Positions 11,108 through 22,384 of a stretch of 64,000 nt of DNA are shown piece by piece (positions within the stretch are counted from its first letter, which is position 1; the number at the start of each line of letters is the position of its first letter). The position numbers were made by a program, and so were the translations under genes. The DNA is from Roridomyces roridus. Lineage: Eukaryota > Basidiomycota > Agaricomycetes > Agaricales > Mycenaceae. The DNA is taken from contig JARKIF010000127.1 in the NCBI GenBank assembly GCA_029378245.1, forward strand, positions 1 through 64,000, read 5' to 3'. The notes beneath the pieces are model-generated. The model did no database searches and was not told the DNA's origin. It worked only from the letters and a program-made list of their open reading frames with translations.

Positions 11108-11710
11108 CTAAGAATCCTTGGCCAGAAGTTGAACCAACTCCATCCAAGCAGCCTCTAACTCCTCCTTCTTATTCTCCACTCTCCACCTCTCGTGCGTTTC
11201 TTCCTTGAGCTCTCCACCAGCGACATCGTGCCCTTTAGCGAATGCAAGCTCAACCCCGCGCTCACACACCCGCATATGCAGCCCCGCCAGCACCTGCCTG
11301 AGCTGTCCCGCCGCTTTACCGCCCCCGCGACCCCCATACGAAACCACACACGCCGGTTTGGCGGCCCACTCGTGGTACAGCGCGTCCAGAGCGAGTTTGA
11401 GGGGCGCAGGGTAGCCCCAGTTGTATTGGGCAGTGAGGAAGATGAAGCCGTCGAAGGAACGGATGAGTGTGGACCAGGTGTTGGTTTGGACGTCTGCGTA
11501 GGCGGGAGACGAGGAGGGAAGGCCGGCGGGGATCATGGGCTCCGTTGTGTGGAGAGGGAGGGGGTGGTCGACGAGGTCGACGAGGGTGAGGCTGTGGTCT
11601 GTGGGAAGGAGGGGAGTGAGGACCCCTAGCACCATTTCCGCGATGGAAGGCCCGACGCGGGGAGTACGCGTTGAGGCAATGATGAGGACGATGCGTTTCG
11701 CGGTGCTCAT
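11108..11710 (-). CDS. NAD(P)H-dependent FMN reductase family protein
   Basis: An intronless ORF of 200 residues, the usual size for this flavodoxin-fold family, which reduces FMN or quinones with NAD(P)H in the cytosol. The N-terminal strand-loop RIVLIIASTRTPRVGPSIA holds the phosphate-binding STR segment. AQYNWGYPAPLKLALDAL corresponds to the family's PEYNxxxPxxLKNALD motif, with Q in place of E and W in place of G. VSYGGRGGGKAAGQLR matches the following glycine-rich loop. The C-terminal helix is charged (ELKEETHERWRVENKK). Family assignment is secure; substrate unknown. Confidence 0.88.
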   Translation of the reverse strand: MSTAKRIVLIIASTRTPRVGPSIAEMVLGVLTPLLPTDHSLTLVDLVDHPLPLHTTEPMIPAGLPSSSPAYADVQTNTWSTLIRSFDGFIFLTAQYNWGYPAPLKLALDALYHEWAAKPACVVSYGGRGGGKAAGQLRQVLAGLHMRVCERGVELAFAKGHDVAGGELKEETHERWRVENKKEELEAAWMELVQLLAKDS

Positions 11711-13761
11711 ACTACTTGGTGGGAAGGGACAAGGGAGAGATGGTGATGGATGGTGAGCTCCAATTTAAGTGAATTGATTGATGGCCGGGACCGATTATCC
11801 GTTCTTTGAAATTAACTGTCACTCAGCTTGCTTCCTAGTCCGGCCTGGGTCTCACAGTCGGTGAGTCGATGAGATGAGTTGTTTCTACATACATCTTTTT
11901 GATGCCCCACAGCCTTCCGATAAACCTGGCATTGACGACGCGTCGCTTTGCCGAGCACTTGCAAAAAGCCCAAGGACTCACTTCCGACTCCGACTTTTCC
12001 GCTGTCCAACGAATGCCGACATGGCTCGCGGATGCCCTCGAGGATTGTCCTCCCAACTTAATCATGCACAGTTTAAGAGAGGCTGTCGCCCTTTCAACGC
12101 CCATTTTCGACAGCCGCAGCAAAAAACGAGCGTAACAGCAATACTAAAGGACGACATATCTTCCGGCACCGGTTCATATGAATAGAGAGCCAGAGGTGTG
12201 CGACCCTGAGTGTCTCCCTCCTTTCCCTTTATTTCATGGCACATCCGGCGGCCTGCCCTCTTTCCAACTGAAGAAAACCGTCTTTTCAAAATGCACGGTC
12301 CGGAGCGGAGCGAAGGCATAGTTTAAAGAAAGTCTCCTGCCAATGCGAACTGCTAACCGCTCCAGTCTCCGGCAGACGCTGAGTCAGAAGACTTGCAGTC
12401 AGCGGAAACCGGAAATCATTGGTGCCAGTGAGTCATCACTCTTTGTGCGTTTCGGCTTCCCGGCCCGGCTTCAGGCACGGGCTGGTTCAACTTAGATAAC
12501 TATTTTGTAACTATTGCGAATTTGCAACTGGATCGAGGGAACAATGTACATAGACAGAAAGGTCTTTGTGCTATAATATTCGGGACTCACGCAACAGAGT
12601 CCGCCGCCGAGTTGTGGTTTCGAGCCAACCATGCATCTTGATGTTGAGAGTTGGAACCGCGGGAAAGCCTGGGAAAGCAGTGTATGTTTGGAACTTGATC
12701 CGATCGCCTTTTGCTTCCGTACCACCATCTCCTCAAATCTGAACGGACTGGTGGGCATCCGAGGACGGCCAGAACCGCACTCTTGTCATCTTCGGCGTTC
12801 GTTCCGCCCTCAAATGCTGTTCCCATCAGTGCCGCTCCCTGCCTGCTTCTTCGTCTTCAACGCTCCTACTCTATTCTATGTATTTACCTGTGTTGCCTTT
12901 CTCTGCGTTTCATCTTATGGCTGGTTTATTGGCACTGGTAGATTCAAACGACAGTTTCCGCAGCAATCGTTTCAAGCTTGTCGAGCGGACGTCGCACTCT
13001 GGGCGTGTTCGAGCACAGCAGCGGTGATCGCAGCAGTCACTGCGTTCTGAAGAGGCCCTGTCGTCGGCACATGTCGCCGCAGCCTTTGCCCAACTCGTGT
13101 CGAGCCACATCTATGTCGGGGTACTCGCCTTGGCCGATGAATCTTTGACACGACGGTTTTTATGTAGCGCAAGGGCAAGGGAGAGTATTAGGGGCGACCC
13201 CGACAAGTCCATGATATATTCATTCAAGTTGCTCCCCAGTGTTGACGTGGGAAAGCTTTTCGCTGCGGAGATTCAGCTTTCAGGCATCAAGTCGGCCTTG
13301 ACTCGGCCATGCAACGTCCATGCAGAAATGTCCGCAGCCTGATTCGATTTCTCATGTCTCGACTAATGACGGCGACGCCGCGACGCGTCAGCCGTTTCAG
13401 AGCCATTGCGGACCTCTGAAGGCAGTGAGTGCTCTTCCTTATTCGACGATCGACGGCTTATTCGCCGATCCGAGAAACAAATCCAGTCCAGCAGGCCTAG
13501 GCTCCGAGAAAGGTGGACCTCCGATGCGCTGCAACCTTGCTTCAGCCTATTTCCAGTAGCCAGTGGGCGCTGTTTAGCTGGTACAGTATCCGGGGACTTT
13601 ATTTGCGGGATGAGACAGCCTTCGCCACTGCCTACGTTGACATTGCCGCCGGTAGCGGAGTTCCATATCTATCAAGTAGGACCTTCATGAAGTTACATTC
13701 CAGATCCCTTGGCTTCGCTCCCACTTCTCTCGTTCTCTTCAAGCGCTGGCGCTCTTTGATT
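11711..13761. other. Long intergenic stretch with repeat R1 copy B
   Basis: About 2 kb with no supported gene. It contains R1 copy B and scattered short ORFs in all frames. None carries a known motif or a consistent exon-intron pattern. Confidence 0.4.
12491..12750. repeat. Dispersed repeat R1, copy B
   Basis: Matches copy A in order: CTTAGATAACTATTTTG, ACAATGTACATAGACAG, AAACCATGCA/CAACCATGCATCTTGATG, GGAACCGCGGGAAAGC, and the block TCGCCTTTTGCTTCCGTACC. Same orientation as copy A, 2.1 kb away. Confidence 0.6.
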
Positions 13762-15281
13762 ATGCCAACCACTGTTAACCACACTATCGACGATATTAGC
13801 CCTCTCATCTCATATACCGGCAGCAGCTGGCACGAATCGACTCCCGCTCTCGATCCTCTAATCTCCCAGTAAGTACCTACGCTTGCTTGGCTCCTTCCTG
13901 CCGCATGCGACAATTCAGCCAACCATGCACAGGTATTCCAATGACACATTCACGCTATGCAATACCGCCGGTAGTTACGCCACGTTTTCCTTCAACGGGA
14001 CGGCGATATGGATATTTGGCGCAAAACGCCCCAATCATGCGCCGTACAGCGTCACCCTAGACGGAGTTACAACCCCATTCGACGGCCACGCCGACCCGGC
14101 GGTATTCCAGACTCCTCTCTTTGGCGCGACGAATCTCCCGACAAACCAAATTCATACCGTTACTATCACGAATCAGGAGGATGATCCCACTTTGAATTAT
14201 CTGGATATTGACTTTGTGAGTTGCAATTTCATTCAAACTTTTCCTGAATGTAGGCTGACGGGTAAAAGATTACCTGGACGAGTGTCGTCGCGGATCCGAA
14301 CGCCCCGACGACGGTGGTACGCGCGAATGAAGACGCAGCCTTCTCGTTTCACCCGCCGTCGGCTTGGTCAAATACGACCATTGGCACGTCGACTTCCAGC
14401 CAACAGGCTTCGGCGGTGTTGACTTTTGAGGGAGACGAAGTGACACTTTATGGCGCAGGTAAGTCCAAGTCTTCCTTCTAAATTCATCCGGTGCCCACTT
14501 GCGCATTAGTTGGTCCGAATTCCGGACCCTACACAATCTCAATCGACGATGGCCCACCATCCACACACAACGCCAGCAAAATCAACGCTACGGACCAAGT
14601 CCCGCTTTATTATGCCAGCAACCTCGGCGCTGGGACGCATACGCTGAATATATCCAACGCGGGGCCTGAGACGAGTACATTGGGGATTGATTATGCTGTT
14701 ATGCGCGGCCACAGTCCCACCAGTGCCGGTGGCAAGGCAAAGTCCGGGTGCGTTACTTATTGGGTTCACTGTCTCACGCTGGCGCGTTTTCTCATCCATA
14801 GATTTAGACTCACAACGGGGGCTATAGCAGGCATCGCTGTGGGCGCTGCTGCTGCTATCACCGCGTTTTTCATACTCGTCCTACTCTGGCATCGGAGGCG
14901 GCGGCGTCAACGCGAGCAATTTGACGTGGATGCAGACGCAGAGATGAGGCAGCAGCTGACGGCGGGCAACTCGAATTCAAATACCGGCAGAGGAAGGGGA
15001 AGGGGAAGGAGGGGTCTGACGTTGACGCCGTTTGTGCTTGGTCTGCAGTCGCAGTCGCAGTCCGAGTCGACGTCGTGGACGACGAGGACCAAACACTCCG
15101 TAAGTTTTAATTCTCCCCTCATTCCGAGGAACACCGCCCCTAATGAGAAATTCCTTTAAAGATTCAGCCTCAGGTTAGAGTGGCAAGGGGCGATGTCGAG
15201 ATCGGGGAAAGGCCGCCGGATTATCAACAGGTTGTAGAGTCGTCGACGCCGCGCCGGCCTCCTCGTATCGCAAAGCGTTGA
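13762..15281 (+). CDS. Single-pass membrane protein with two beta-sandwich-like repeats
   Basis: Six exons (13762-13868, 13933-14215, 14269-14458, 14510-14747, 14802-15099, 15162-15281) join in phase. The extracellular part has two similar units: YSNDTFTLCNTAGSYATFSF..IWIFGAKRP..YSVTLDG, and a second with AFSFHPPSAW..VTLYGA..GPYTISIDDGPPSTHNA..GAGTHTLNISN. Several N-glycosylation sequons (NDT, NGT, NTT, NAS, NAT) are present. One TM helix follows (TTGAIAGIAVGAAAAITAF), then an arginine-rich stop-transfer (HRRRRRQR) and a cytoplasmic tail rich in G/R and Q/S. This architecture is common in agaricomycete lineage-specific surface proteins of unknown role. No signal peptide is visible at the chosen ATG, so an upstream first exon may be missing or the topology is type III. 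Confidence 0.82.
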
Positions 15282-15415
15282 GTTGTTTTGAAATGGACCT
15301 TTTCTGGTACAGCTCTATGTGTAATCAGTTCGTCGTTGTGGTCTCCGTGACCCCCTCCGCCCTCAATTTCAGCCAAGCGGGACGCGTGCTGATATCTTTC
15401 CACCACCTATATAAG

Positions 15416-16206
15416 CTATGAGTTTACCATCCAGCCTTTGAAGAAGGAGGGGACTACGGACCGTTGAACGTTAGGTCCTCTCTCCGACCAGATATCCACT
15501 CCAAGGTCGGCAAGGCGCGGGGCTGCGAGGAGGTGGAACAAGTCTGCGAGGGTGAATTCCTGTATCTCGTTAAACAAGACGATTCATTGCGGGCTAGTGA
15601 GCGCACGTACGTCTCCAGCGAGGTACTTTGTCTTGCCGAGTATGACCTCGTACACATCCAACTTTTTATACAGCTCGGCGAGGGCCTGGTCCACGACGGC
15701 TTGGTCAGTCTGCTGGCCGTGTGATCTGTTCATTGCATGAAATTGAGCATGAAATATCTCGTACGACGTCAAAAGGCTCACGGTTTCAGATACAACTCTC
15801 GGAAGACCTGCAACACGTATGGAATGAAGTCGGTCAATTCCACGGAGGCGCCTTGTTCGACGAGCGCGCGTTCTTTGAGGCCGGTGGGGTACAGACCCTG
15901 GGTGCCTTGGTCCGGGTACTTATCGCAAAGGTATCGGCAGATGGCGCGGCTTTCGTACAACACGAAACCGTCGTCGTCCTATCCTTTCATCAGACCAGAG
16001 CACGCAGGCCTAGGAATATGCAGACAACTCACGATACAAGGAATCTGTCCGAATGGATGCCTGACGAGGTGCTCGGGTGTCTTGTTCTGATTCGTCGGGA
16101 GGTCGATCTCGATGAGCTCGAACGGGATTTGTTTCTCTGCGAGGACGAGCGCTACGATGGCCGTGCCGCCGCTGACAAATTTTCGGGCGTAAAGTTTCAG
16201 GACCAT
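15416..16206 (-). CDS. Glutathione S-transferase (fungal phi-like/GSTF)
   Basis: Exons 16206-16033, 15978-15782, 15725-15611 and 15559-15416 give 209 residues. The thioredoxin-like N-domain runs MVLKLYARKF..ALVLAEKQIPFELIEID..TPEHLVRHPFGQIPCIDDDGF; VLYESRAICRYL supplies the conserved cis-Pro and ESRAI glutathione-binding segments. The helical C-domain includes ELYKKLDVYEVILGKTKYLAGD and EFTLADLFHLLAAPRL. It conjugates glutathione to electrophiles or reduces peroxides in the cytosol. The last ~20 residues (VQRSVVPSFFKGWMVNS) do not match the WW..SRPSW ending usual in the family, so the end may be frameshifted or diverged. An upstream in-frame ATG at 16317 is possible but less likely. Confidence 0.87.
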
Positions 16207-16344
16207 TGGGTAGCCTGGGGTCGACGCGACTGGTGTAGGAAAGTGGGTGAATGAAGCGAGGTGGAACGACTCGGAGGTGCGGCCACTTTTATGTAAAATG
16301 CAAGCCTTGCCAAGCAAATTCGATCGCGCCGGTTATACTGACGC

Positions 16345-16840
16345 TTTGATCGCGGTGATACTGGCAGACTCATGCTCATTCGTGCCTTCGTCGAGTATGG
16401 GCTCCCTTGCATGCAAGGTCTACCCACTCCATGGGCCCAAAACTTATTTGACCTGCTCGAATTCCGCATAATTCAATCCAACAAACGAGCATTTGAGAAG
16501 TTGCCAAATTTTTGAACCCGCCTGTGTCTGACGTCACGTTCAACAGATAATACGGGTAAATCCCTTGGAACGCCCGCTTTCAAATTGAAATTCCAAGCAC
16601 GAGTATCGCGGTAATACGAACGCACATTCGTCCCTCGTCGAGCATGGGTTGCTTTGCACAAGGTTGATGCTTAGATCTGCCCACTCACGGGCCCGGGCTC
16701 GAAATTTGTCTTGACCTGCTCGAGTTTCGCATACCTCAATCCGACGAAGCATTTGAAGAAATTCTGTTGGGCCTGGAACTTGTGTCTGACGTCAGGTTCA
16801 AGAGATAATGCGGATAAATTCTTCACCGTTTGTCTTTCGG
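16345..16840. repeat. Diverged tandem repeat, unit about 250 bp
   Basis: Segment 1 (about 16345-16590) and segment 2 (about 16600-16840) share, in order, CGTCGAGTATGGG/CGTCGAGCATGGG, GGGCCC, TTGACCTGCTCGA, CGCATA..TCAATCC, GTGTCTGACGTCA and AGATAATACGG/AGATAATGCGG. The copies are clearly diverged. It lies upstream of the GST start and carries no supported ORF. The rest of 16841-17251 holds nothing that I recognise. Confidence 0.7.
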
Positions 16841-17251
16841 TTCGACAAAGGGGCAGCGGCACTCACTGGGTTGTCCACAAGTAATAAGTATTACTTCAAG
16901 GCTTGAGTGAAGATTCACTCCTCAACGTGCTTACAATTCGTACAGATATCGGCTTTTTCTTGATCTCTTCGCAGCTCCGCCATCGTTCAAAGTGCAATTG
17001 AACCCAACGAGATTCAATACTGGAGTTTGAGCAGATTTTTCGAAGGCGCGCGAACAACGACTCGGACTCGTCCCCGCAGGCCAATATACGCTTTAAATTG
17101 AAATGTAGTTCAACGTTGAATGAGCAGCCAGCAAAATGAGTGTTGCCGAACTCGGTGGTGGTTGAGGAGAAATCCGAGAACGCCGAGGACCATCGGACCT
17201 CACATCCGAATTGATCCCGAAGAAATCCGAGTCACGTTGGTCCAGACTCTG

Positions 17252-18305
17252 ATGACCTCCACCTCGACGCCGACGCCGTCCTTCCTGCAGTCCCTCGCCG
17301 TGTGTCCCATCCTCCACACACGCTTTCAATCAAATGTGAATGAATCGAACGTCTCTAGGCAGGCGGCCTGGCCGGCACCTCGGTCGACCTGCTCTTCTTC
17401 CCCATCGACACGATCAAGACGCGGCTTCAGTCTCCTCAAGGCTTCGTACGCGCTGGTGGGTTCAAGGGCATATACAAGGGTGTCGGCAGTGTGGGTGTTG
17501 GCAGCGCACCTGGGGGTACGTGTATCCTATGCTACTCGCAAGAAGTCGGCTGAAAAGAACGGGACAGCCGCGGTATTTTTCGCGACGTACGACACGTTGA
17601 AGCACAACTCGCCGTTGGCCCCGCATCTGCAGCCAGTTACGCACATGCTGTCTGCCTCTGCTGCGGAAATCGTATGTGCAGCGCACTCCAACGACTCTGT
17701 TTGCGTCAACTTGATTTCTAGGCAGCGTGTCTGGTTCGGGTGCCTACTGAAGTCATCAAAACGCGTGCGCAGACTTCTACAGAGGGACACGGCCGGTCAT
17801 CACTCTCCGCCGCGCGCTTCATCCTCAACGCTGATGGGTGGAGGGGGTTCTATCGAGGTTTTGGCTCGACTATCATGCGCGAGGTGGGTGTTCGCGTCAT
17901 TGCCATTCTAGTCAATTGAACGTTGCCATGCCGCAGATCCCATTCACATCAATACAATTCCCATTATACGAACTGCTCAAAACGCGGCTGGCCATCTTGA
18001 CGCACCGACAACCGCTCTACGCACACGAGGCGGCCGTATGTGGGAGTATCGCAGGTGGCGTAGCAGCAGCGCTCACCACGCCTTTGGACGTCCTCAAGAC
18101 TCGCGTTATGCTTGATATGCGGGACTCGACGAAAGAAAAGCTGCCTTCGCTTCCTGCAAGGTTGCGTGGGATATACGCTACCGAGGGCGCACGGGGGCTT
18201 TTTGCTGGAGTCGTACCGCGGACTTTGTGGATATCAGCTGGTGGGGCGGTGTTCCTGGGCATGTACGAGTGGGCGGTTCATGGGCTTATGGGTTACCGTG
18301 CCTGA
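17252..18305 (+). CDS. PET8: Mitochondrial carrier, S-adenosylmethionine transporter-like
   Basis: Exons 17252-17299, 17359-17515, 17568-17671, 17722-17883 and 17937-18305 join in phase to 279 residues, close to yeast Pet8 (284). Three mitochondrial-carrier repeats are present, with signatures [20 protein letters not shown] and [10 protein letters not shown] (the PxD/ExxKxR motif). [21 protein letters not shown] and [16 protein letters not shown] fit the SLC25A26/Pet8 subgroup, as does [20 protein letters not shown]. It would exchange cytosolic SAM for matrix S-adenosylhomocysteine at the inner membrane. Start chosen because [16 protein letters not shown] precedes the first helix ([13 protein letters not shown]) with correct phase. 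The symbol rests on motif similarity only. Confidence 0.85.
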
Positions 18306-18587
18306 ATCGTGCTTCTGCTTCTTTCCGAGAGCTCGCTCTCATTCGATTGGAGGTGGTTATCAGGTTGACAGATGGAGCTGCCCGCTCGCTGAAACGGACA
18401 TGTCTCTTGGGGGAAAAAGTACCGGTAGACACTGACTGACAGATAGATGGAGCCAGGTAGATACGCCCAAGTTCCAAAAAAGGGTTCCAAGATCCACGTA
18501 TTATTTTAATCCGAATGAATCCAAGTAGAGTAAGAAAACTAAGAGTACATACAACCTGGCTGGTAAATTCGAAAGCAACTGTGATAA

Positions 18588-19892
18588 CTATTTGACCTTT
18601 TCATAGCCCTCATCCGTCACATTGCCCGTCGACTCGGGGTCCGCAAACCGCAGCGTCCCACCGGTCATCGTCCCCGTCGTGGGCGTCGTCCGTGGCTTTG
18701 CTTGCGAAACAAAGTGTATAGGCCTGAGCGCTGCTCCGTTGCGATCCTGTGCACTAGTCTTATCTGAGGACGTAGCCAAACTGAAATCGGACCCGAGCTG
18801 TGTGCGTTCCAGTGCTACGAGGAGGACGATGATGACGGGGTAGATGGCGGAGAGCTGGGGTAGCATGTTGACGACGATGATGTAGCCGAGGTTGGTTGGG
18901 TTCGTGGAGGAGAGGTAGATGAATAGTTGGGGGATCTATGACGGGTTGAATTTGCGATAGAGGAAAAGGAAGGGAACACGTACCCAAATTAAACAATAGA
19001 TTCCACCGGATTCCGTTAGAAGGACTAGGATGCGTTCTACATTCGTCCGCCTGTCCTTGGGTACACCCAGGAATTCCTTAATTTGCTGCCGGTATTGCCT
19101 ACATCGAGTCAGATTAAATTCATCTCGAGGACAGCACACACCATGCTTTGACTCCAAACAGAACGGTCGCGACGAAATTCGTGATCATGAGCGGGATGAT
19201 GAGTGCAAGCCGCTTGGGGCCAGTGGGTAGGAATTTCGGGTTTCCGAAGAGGTACAGCCCGATGACCGTCATATCCGCGGTTACGCCGGCTTTGGAAGCG
19301 ATGCCCGGTTAGAAATCACCGTGGTGCGCGGGACGAGTGGACTCACCGAACGAGAGGAGTATGCAAAATGTGAGCAGGATTTTGACGCGTCCGTTTTCCT
19401 GCCACAAGACCCAGGCACGCCAAACGACGATCACGTCGCTCATAAAATACTGTCCCGGAGTTAACGTCGGACATGAGTCCGAGGATGACAAGCGTACATT
19501 GATGCGGCCAAAAACATTTTCGGAGAGGCGGATGTTGCGTATACGGAGGGCGTCGTCGGCGGGAGGGTGCAGGCCAAACTCGAATATTTGGATGATGGTA
19601 AAGACGACTTGGGAGATGACCTGGATGTTGGCGCATGCAAACATGAAGAGGACGGCTGCTATGAGGGCTTTGCGCGTCGCGAGTGTCGTCTTGCTCATCC
19701 ACATGCTGTAGAGAGCGATGGTAACGAGTGTCGTGTAGATGCCTGCTTGGATTAGACTTTTGGCACCAAAGAGACAAAGAGCAGCTGCTCACCATGCAGG
19801 AAGAACTGGATGGCGGTCGTGATGAGGTCACCCTGGAGAGCGGCGATAGCAGAGTCGGGGAGGGCACCCAGCTGCTTGGGCGCAGAGGACAT
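18588..19892 (-). CDS. Seven-TM membrane protein, basidiomycete VVWRAW family
   Basis: Exons 19892-19793, 19742-19498, 19449-19347, 19289-19142, 19098-18984 and 18935-18588 join in phase to 352 residues. Seven hydrophobic helices can be placed: TTAIQFFLHGIYTTLV, KALIAAVLFMFACANIQVI, SDVIVVWRAWVLW, AGVTADMTVIGLYLFG, LALIIPLMITNFVATVLFG, ILVLLTESGGIYCLIW, and YIIVVNMLPQLSAIYPVIIV. The DxxVVWRAWVLW segment in TM3 marks a large family of predicted receptors or channels in Agaricomycetes with no assigned ligand. The soluble C-terminus carries TTPTTGTMTGGTLRFA. The gene is divergently transcribed from the GPI-type gene at 20345, sharing a 452-bp promoter region. Confidence 0.85.
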
Positions 19893-20344
19893 GGTGGGGC
19901 GAGGCTTGGAAGGCTTGCACTCAGAACGCGCGCATATGAATCGTTGGACGGTGGTTCTGAAAGTGATGCATCAAGGGACGTCTGTCGGACACTCATTGGC
20001 TGCATTGCCTAAAAAGCGATAAAGTTCGCGTGCCAAGTGTGGGAGGCCAATTGGCAATTAGAGGGACTCCATTGATAACCATCTCGGCGCCCACGCATTA
20101 ATTGAGGATCGTCCGATATCGGCGTTGCAACTCTGGTCCGATTCTGGAGTCTCGCGGTCGTCAGAGTCGCGTTCCAAGACGCGTTCAGATCCTGTTCGTC
20201 GTCGTTGTGGCGGGAAGTAAAGACGGCAAACCAAACAATTTAAATTTGAATGACACTCACTATCAGCGCTCTGCACCGTGATGAACACCAGTCACTCTTT
20301 CACTGCCCACGTCGTCCTACGACCTGTCCTGCTCATCTGGAGGA
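19893..20344. promoter_or_regulatory. Divergent intergenic region
   Basis: The 452 bp between two divergent genes (7-TM protein, minus; GPI-type protein, plus). No canonical TATA box close to either ATG is clear. An inverted CCAAT (ATTGG) occurs near 20050. Confidence 0.35.
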
Positions 20345-21812
20345 ATGCTGAGCGCAGGTGCGTCCCTTTCAGCCCAAAAAGCGTCGATCTGACACGCTAC
20401 AGTTGTTTTCTCTCTCTTGCTTTCCTTTCTGTCTCGTGCGTGACAATACTTGGGCGCCAATACGCTTTCCTGACCATCTTGTAGTCGTTCAGGCCGATGA
20501 TTTCTCCGACACTGGGCTCACCCGGGCTTCATGGATTTGGAACCCAGAGCCAAATCTGCAGACAACAGCGCCCATCGGCAACGTCGCCTTCCTAAAAACC
20601 TTTGCCACGCCCTCGGGCAAGAGCGCAATCTCTGCGACCATCGCCGTCACCGCCGACAACAACTACACCATGTGGGTGAACGGCCAGCCGATTGGTTCTG
20701 GGGACAACTGGCAGACGGCTCGCTTCTTGACGGCCCAGCTGAATACATCCACGAACGTTTTTGCCGTACTCGCCACCAACCAGGCCGCTGGTGCGCCCGT
20801 GGACGCCAACCCGGCAGGCATGATCGCTGCCATCACGGTGCACTATGCAGACAACTCGAGCGACCTCATCCTCACCGACAACTCTTGGCTTGCTGCCAGC
20901 ACCATTCCTGCCAACTTCACCACAGCCGCAGATGTCTCTGCTTTCACCGGTGCTGAGGTCGCTGCAACGTACGGCCAGGGGGTGTGGGGTACCGCGAGCA
21001 ACAGCCTCGAGACGCCGAATACTCTCAACCTCACGGGCAGCTCGTGGATCTGGTCTACGAGCTCCGCCGACATCAACGCGCCCGTGGGCTCGATCGGTTT
21101 CCGCAAGACAATTACCAGTCCGTCTGGCAAGACGGCCACTTCTGCGACGATCCTCGCCGCTGCAGACAACACCTTCCAGCTCTTCCTCAATGACGAGTAC
21201 ATCGGTGCTCCGCCGCACGATGACAACGGTGCTGCCACGACGGGGTCGTGGCATTTTGCTCAGCGCTTCACCGTCGACCTCACTGAGCAGACGAACGCCA
21301 TCAATATCGTCGCTACCAATTTTAAGGCGCAGGCGGACGGCGGGACGACAGCAGCTGGGCTCCTCGCTGTCGTGCGCGTTGCGTACAGCGATGGCAGCAC
21401 GCAGACGTTTGTCAGCGATGCTTCGTGGCTGGCTGGTGCTGCCACGACAACCCCGTTGGCGTTTGTAGCCATGTCGGACAATGCGCTTGTACCTGCGATT
21501 GTGCAGGTGGCGTATGGATCTCAGCCGTGGGGTCAGCTGTCGATTGCGGATGCGTTGGATGCGAGGGAAGTGCCGGGAGACAATGGGCCTGGCGACGATT
21601 CGGTTTCGGATTCGCAGTCTCAGTCTGCCCAGCCCGGCAGTTCACAATCGGGTGGCGGGTCTTCGTCGCCGACTGGGAGCGCGAATGTGAACGCACCTGC
21701 TCCGACGACCAACGCTGCTGGACCACGCATACGTACCTCGCCACTCCTTATACCTTTGCTATCGTTTTCTGTTTTCGGATTCTCGAGGTTAATATTATTG
21801 CTGAACCTTTAG
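20345..21812 (+). CDS. GPI-type secreted protein with two galactose-binding-like domains
   Basis: Exons 20345-20357, 20403-20435 and 20485-21812 give 457 residues. The split first exons create an ideal signal peptide (MLSAVVFSLLLSFLSLVQA) that no unspliced reading offers, which decides the start. Two homologous modules follow. Each opens SSWIW/ASWIW..P..APIGN/APVGS, then F.KT..TPSGK.A.SATI..AADN, W.NGQPIG/FLNDEYIG, and ends in a V.VHYADNSSDL..DNSWLAA-like block. This looks like the beta-sandwich found N-terminal in fungal alpha-L-rhamnosidase-like proteins, but no catalytic domain is attached. A Ser/Gly/Gln-rich linker and a hydrophobic C-terminus (LLIPLLSFSVFGFSRLILLL) suggest a GPI anchor. 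Probably a wall or surface carbohydrate-binding protein. Confidence 0.85.
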
Positions 21813-21898
21813 GTTTGGCTACTCAAGGCATCTTCGTTTTTGTCCATCAGTGGCAGTGCTTGTAATTGATTGATTGCCATGCCGAGATGCGCCTCGCT

Positions 21899-22384
21899 TC
21901 AAAGCTTCACGAGCTTACTGGTCGACAACCAGCTTTTCTGTCGTTCCAAAAGCACTCTGCAGCCATCCGAGTTAAATTTCAGCACCACAGGTTTGGGCCC
22001 AACATCTGAGCCGTCGATGCTACTAACATGCCGCACGAGCCACGATGTCCGTGACGGGAGAAAGGTGATATGGGTCTGCATCCACTCCGTCTCCGTTTCC
22101 GCCGGATGCTTGAAGAACACCGCGTGGACAGTTCTTCCTTCACCCCTCTCCCAATGCATATGCGCGCCAATAAATGTATTGAGTATGTGTGGACTGTCTC
22201 TCTTCCACTTGAATTCAACCAGCATCTGAGGTAGGTTCAAATCCTGATCCGAGTGTGGCCAGATCATGATCATCACAGTCACCGCGGGCGCCTGCGGCGG
22301 CAGTGCGGCCTGACCCTGGTCTTTGTATTTCTCATCATGACGGATTTTCTGCTGCGCGCGCTCAACTCGCGGCCGACCATTCAA
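21899..22384 (-). CDS. Hypothetical ORF, unsupported family
   Basis: An open minus-strand ORF of up to 161 residues. The more plausible part starts near MLVEFKWKRDSPHILNTF and ends STSKLVKL. Composition is protein-like (balanced charges, W and F spread through it), but no motif is recognised, and it overlaps exon-like plus-strand reading at 22337. It may be the last exon of a multi-exon gene. Confidence 0.3.
   Translation of the reverse strand: MNGRPRVERAQQKIRHDEKYKDQGQAALPPQAPAVTVMIMIWPHSDQDLNLPQMLVEFKWKRDSPHILNTFIGAHMHWERGEGRTVHAVFFKHPAETETEWMQTHITFLPSRTSWLVRHVSSIDGSDVGPKPVVLKFNSDGCRVLLERQKSWLSTSKLVKL

Noticed and set aside
19343..20005. 220-codon minus-strand ORF (MQPMSVRQTS..)
   Set aside because: Alternative frame through exons of the 7-TM gene; proline/serine-rich, no TM helices, ignores well-formed splice sites.
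20592..21254. 220-codon minus-strand ORF
   Set aside because: Antisense to the two-domain GPI-type protein; arginine-rich composition typical of a shadow frame in GC-rich DNA.
22215..22260. B-box-like GGTTCAAATCC suggesting a tRNA gene
   Set aside because: No A box or cloverleaf arms could be paired upstream.
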